Origin: HGM10766 sp900757295
Lineage (GTDB): Bacteria; Bacillota_I; Bacilli_A; RF39; UBA660
Length of the DNA: 64,000 nt
NCBI GenBank assembly: GCA_025992315.1
Contig: DAJPHG010000001.1
Span: forward strand, 496,001 to 560,000
Direction of reading: 5' to 3'
This document shows positions 61,859-64,000 of the stretch, one piece after another (position 1 is the stretch's first letter; every line of letters begins with the position of its first letter). The position numbers and the translations under genes were made by a program. The notes beneath the pieces are model-generated. The model was not told where the DNA came from. It saw only the letters and a list, made by a program, of their open reading frames with translations, and ran no database searches.

Positions 61859-62521
61859 ATGAAGTTGTTAATAGTTGATGATGAAGAATTAATAAGAAAT
61901 GTTATAAAAGAATATGCCTCTTTAGAAGGATTTGAAATAGATGAAGCATATGATGGATTAAATGCTATAGACATGGTTAAAAATAATGATTATGATTTAA
62001 TTATTATGGATATTATGATGCCTAAATGTGATGGGTATAAAGCTGTTGAAGAAATAAAAAAAATTAAGAATATACCTTTTATTATGTTGTCTGCAAGAAA
62101 TGAGGAATATGATAAATTATACGGTTTTAATTTAGGAATAGATGATTATATGACTAAACCTTTTTCGCCTAAAGAATTAATGGCTAGAATAAAGGCTGTA
62201 ACTAAAAGATTATCAGGCAATAGTCCAAAATATGTGTTTGAAGGTTTAACTATTGATGATAGTGCTCATGAAGTTTATATTGATAATGAAAGAGTAGATT
62301 TAACACCAAAAGAATATGAGCTTTTGAAATATCTAATTCAAAATAAAAATATAGCTTTATCCAGGGAGAGTTTACTAGATAAAGTTTGGGGATACGATTT
62401 TTACGGTGATGATAGAACCATCGATACTCATATTAAAACTTTAAGAAATAATTTAAAAGAATATAGAAAGTTCATTGTTACAGTGCGAGGAATGGGGTAT
62501 AAGTTTGAATATAAAGAATAA
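61859..62521 (+). CDS. OmpR/PhoB-family response regulator, PhoP-like
   Basis: Start ATG 61859 (MKLLIVDDEELIRNV) has AGGTGAT upstream; an in-frame start at 61823 would lie inside the promoter. The 220 residues have a receiver domain (D7, D8, phosphoacceptor D51 in LIIMDIMMPKCDG, K100) and a winged-helix DNA-binding domain (about 125-220: VDLTPKEYELLKYLI, GDDRTIDTHIKTLRNNL). It pairs with the next gene, a sensor kinase that overlaps it. The flanking 11-bp repeats suggest a PhoP/PhoB type. Confidence 0.92.
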   Translation: MKLLIVDDEELIRNVIKEYASLEGFEIDEAYDGLNAIDMVKNNDYDLIIMDIMMPKCDGYKAVEEIKKIKNIPFIMLSARNEEYDKLYGFNLGIDDYMTKPFSPKELMARIKAVTKRLSGNSPKYVFEGLTIDDSAHEVYIDNERVDLTPKEYELLKYLIQNKNIALSRESLLDKVWGYDFYGDDRTIDTHIKTLRNNLKEYRKFIVTVRGMGYKFEYKE

Positions 62522-63893
62522 AATAAATAGTATTAATTTTAAAACTTTATCATATTTAATTATTTTTTCGATATCTATCTTATTAGCATTATGGTTCTTT
62601 CAAATAATATTTTTAAATATTTCTTATGAACGTTATCAAATAAAGAATATTAATAAAATTTCAAAAAAAATATTAAAGGAAGATTATAATGTTATAGATA
62701 AATTAGATGATATTGCATATGAATATAGTGTTTGTATTGAATATGTTAGTAATATTAATGATAATGCATCATTTAATACTAAAAATCCTGGATGTATTTT
62801 TAATAGTAATGACAATAAAATAAGCAAATATAAATATAAACTTATCAACAGCAGTAAAAATATTGGTACTGTAAAATTAATAAATCCCACTAATGATGCA
62901 CGAGGATTATTGTCATCAATTAAAGTTAGTAATGGTATTATATTTGTATATACTGATTTGGAGGATGTTGGTACTACAACTGAAGTTTTAAAAAATCAAC
63001 TAATTTATATCACTTTAATAGCGATATTAATAGCTTCTATAATAGCGACATATTTGTCTAGAAGATTAACAGATCCTATTGTAGAAATTACTAAAAAAGC
63101 TAAGATGCTGGGAGTTAATAAAAATATAACTTTTTATAAGAATGGAATAAAAGAAATAGATGATTTAGCTGAAACATTGAATTATGCCCAAAAAGAACTA
63201 TCTAAAACTGATGAATTAAGACGTGATTTGATGGCCAATGTATCTCATGATTTGAAAACTCCTTTAACAATGATAAAAGCATATAGTGAGATGGTAAGAG
63301 ATATATCTTATAAAGATGATGTTAAAAGAAATGGACATTTAAATATTATAATTAGTGAAACAGATAGATTAAACACTTTAGTAAATGATATTTTGTTACT
63401 TTCAAAAGCAGAAGCAAATGTTGAAGAATTAAATATAGAATCTTTTAATTTAGTAGATGAGATTAATACTATAATAAATAGATATGAAATTATAAAAGAA
63501 ACTGAGCACTATAACATCATTTATAGCGGACCTAAAAAGGCTATAATTAAAGGTGATAAAAAAAGAATTGATCAGGTTATTTACAATTTAATTAATAATG
63601 CAATTAATTACACTGGTAAAGATAAAACTGTTAAGGTTAAAGTTGAGTCTAATAAAGATAAATATGTAGTAAAAATAATTGATAGTGGTAAAGGAATTAA
63701 AAAGGAAGATATTAAATATATTTGGAATAGATACTATAAAAATGAAAAGAATCATAAAAGAAATGTAGTTGGTACTGGGCTAGGTCTATCAATAGTTAAG
63801 TCAATTTTAGAAGAACATAATTTTAATTATGGAGTTGAAAGTAAAATTGATAAAGGTACTACATTTTACTTTGAAATTGATAAAGATAAATAA
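62505..63893 (+). CDS. Sensor histidine kinase, PhoR-like
   Basis: No ATG is available near the expected start; TTG 62505 (MNIKNKINSINFKTLS), with GAGGAATGGGG upstream, is the best choice and overlaps the regulator gene by 17 bases. About 462 residues: membrane helix 1 (about 15-40), an outer sensor part of roughly 115 residues with two Cys, helix 2, HAMP (RRLTDPIVEITKKAKML), HisKA with the phosphorylated His in MANVSHDLKTPLTMIKAY (about residue 245), and HATPase with NLINNAINYTG, DSGKGI and GTGLGLSIV. Confidence 0.92.
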   Translation: MNIKNKINSINFKTLSYLIIFSISILLALWFFQIIFLNISYERYQIKNINKISKKILKEDYNVIDKLDDIAYEYSVCIEYVSNINDNASFNTKNPGCIFNSNDNKISKYKYKLINSSKNIGTVKLINPTNDARGLLSSIKVSNGIIFVYTDLEDVGTTTEVLKNQLIYITLIAILIASIIATYLSRRLTDPIVEITKKAKMLGVNKNITFYKNGIKEIDDLAETLNYAQKELSKTDELRRDLMANVSHDLKTPLTMIKAYSEMVRDISYKDDVKRNGHLNIIISETDRLNTLVNDILLLSKAEANVEELNIESFNLVDEINTIINRYEIIKETEHYNIIYSGPKKAIIKGDKKRIDQVIYNLINNAINYTGKDKTVKVKVESNKDKYVVKIIDSGKGIKKEDIKYIWNRYYKNEKNHKRNVVGTGLGLSIVKSILEEHNFNYGVESKIDKGTTFYFEIDKDK

Positions 63894-63936
63894 TTCACTT
63901 ATTTTTCACGATAACTTCATAATTAAATAGTATGAT
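63894..63936 (+). promoter_or_regulatory. Three-copy PHO-box-like repeat and promoter
   Basis: TTCAC (63894-63898), TTCAC (63905-63909) and TTCAT (63916-63920) are each 11 bases apart with AT-rich spacers, followed by TATGAT at 63931-63936. No ordinary -35 is visible, as expected for an activator-dependent promoter. Confidence 0.6.
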
Positions 63937-63956
63937 AATATTGTGGAAAGGAAAAG

Positions 63957-64000
63957 GTGATATTTAATTTAAATAACAATATTTTATTACTACTACTACA
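63957..64000 (+). CDS. Start of a gene running off the window
   Basis: From GTG 63957, five bases after AAAGGA, the frame stays open to the edge and reads MIFNLNNNILLLLL, which could be the start of an exported protein. There is too little to identify it. The PHO-box-like repeat upstream suggests a phosphate-regulated gene. Confidence 0.3.
   Translation, partial: MIFNLNNNILLLLL

Overview
The window comes from a low-GC, AT-rich member of the Bacillota with a cell wall, most like the reduced gut Bacilli/Mollicutes-related lineages (an RF39-type lineage is my best guess). The basis is the Bacillota-style ribosomal gene order, a type Z (zinc) S14, CdaA/CdaR, YvcK-WhiA, a Spo0A homologue, a T-box before pheST, a FemAB-family enzyme, a sortase and AAGGAGG/GGTGAT ribosome binding sites. 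TGG encodes Trp and TGA is used as a stop (secY ends in TGA), so I read it with genetic code 11. Nearly everything is coded on the + strand.

Layout. 1-4.1 kb: end of the str operon (rpsL-rpsG-fusA-tuf). 4.1-30.2 kb: envelope, RNA and glycolysis genes. These are a beta-lactamase-like serine hydrolase facing a FemAB transferase; a secreted protein overlapping a class B-like sortase; eno-secG-rnr-smpB; cdaA-cdaR; yvcK-whiA; clpP; and a glycolytic run gap / secreted repeat protein / pgk-tpiA / spo0A / gpmI. 30.2-44.3 kb: an almost complete S10-spc-alpha operon from rpsJ to rplQ with secY, adk, map, infA, rpmJ and rpoA; rpmD (L30) is absent. 44.3-51.9 kb: conserved hypotheticals, a large coiled-coil protein, galU, and T-box-pheS-pheT. 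51.9-52.3 kb: tmRNA with an encoded CCA. 52.3-56.5 kb: an accessory and decaying block just after the tmRNA, with small orphan genes, a frameshifted gene at a G6 tract, a WG-repeat-like gene with a decayed second copy, a probable transposase scrap and a multiply frameshifted minus-strand pseudogene. 56.5-64 kb: PepF-like peptidase, DUF3419 protein, a broken uracil-DNA-glycosylase-like gene with a 30-bp repeat, a Cys/His/Asp protein, a HELFH metallopeptidase-like protein and an OmpR-family two-component system.

How the genes work together. Most of the window is translation and secretion machinery with lower glycolysis and envelope homeostasis. SmpB and tmRNA are both present, so trans-translation is intact. 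CdaA and CdaR should set c-di-AMP levels. The two-component pair is preceded and followed by TTCA[C/T] repeats with an exact 11-bp period, the layout of a PHO box, so it is probably a PhoP/PhoR-type phosphate sensor that controls itself and the gene running off the right edge.

The points most worth following are an EF-G whose guanine-specificity motif reads NKMG instead of NKxD, the sortase without a visible catalytic arginine beside a protein ending in a tail-less PPNTN motif, the PHO-box-like repeats, and the decayed block after tmRNA in which two unrelated genes share an almost identical leader hairpin. I found no CRISPR array, rRNA or tRNA gene, and no intact insertion sequence.
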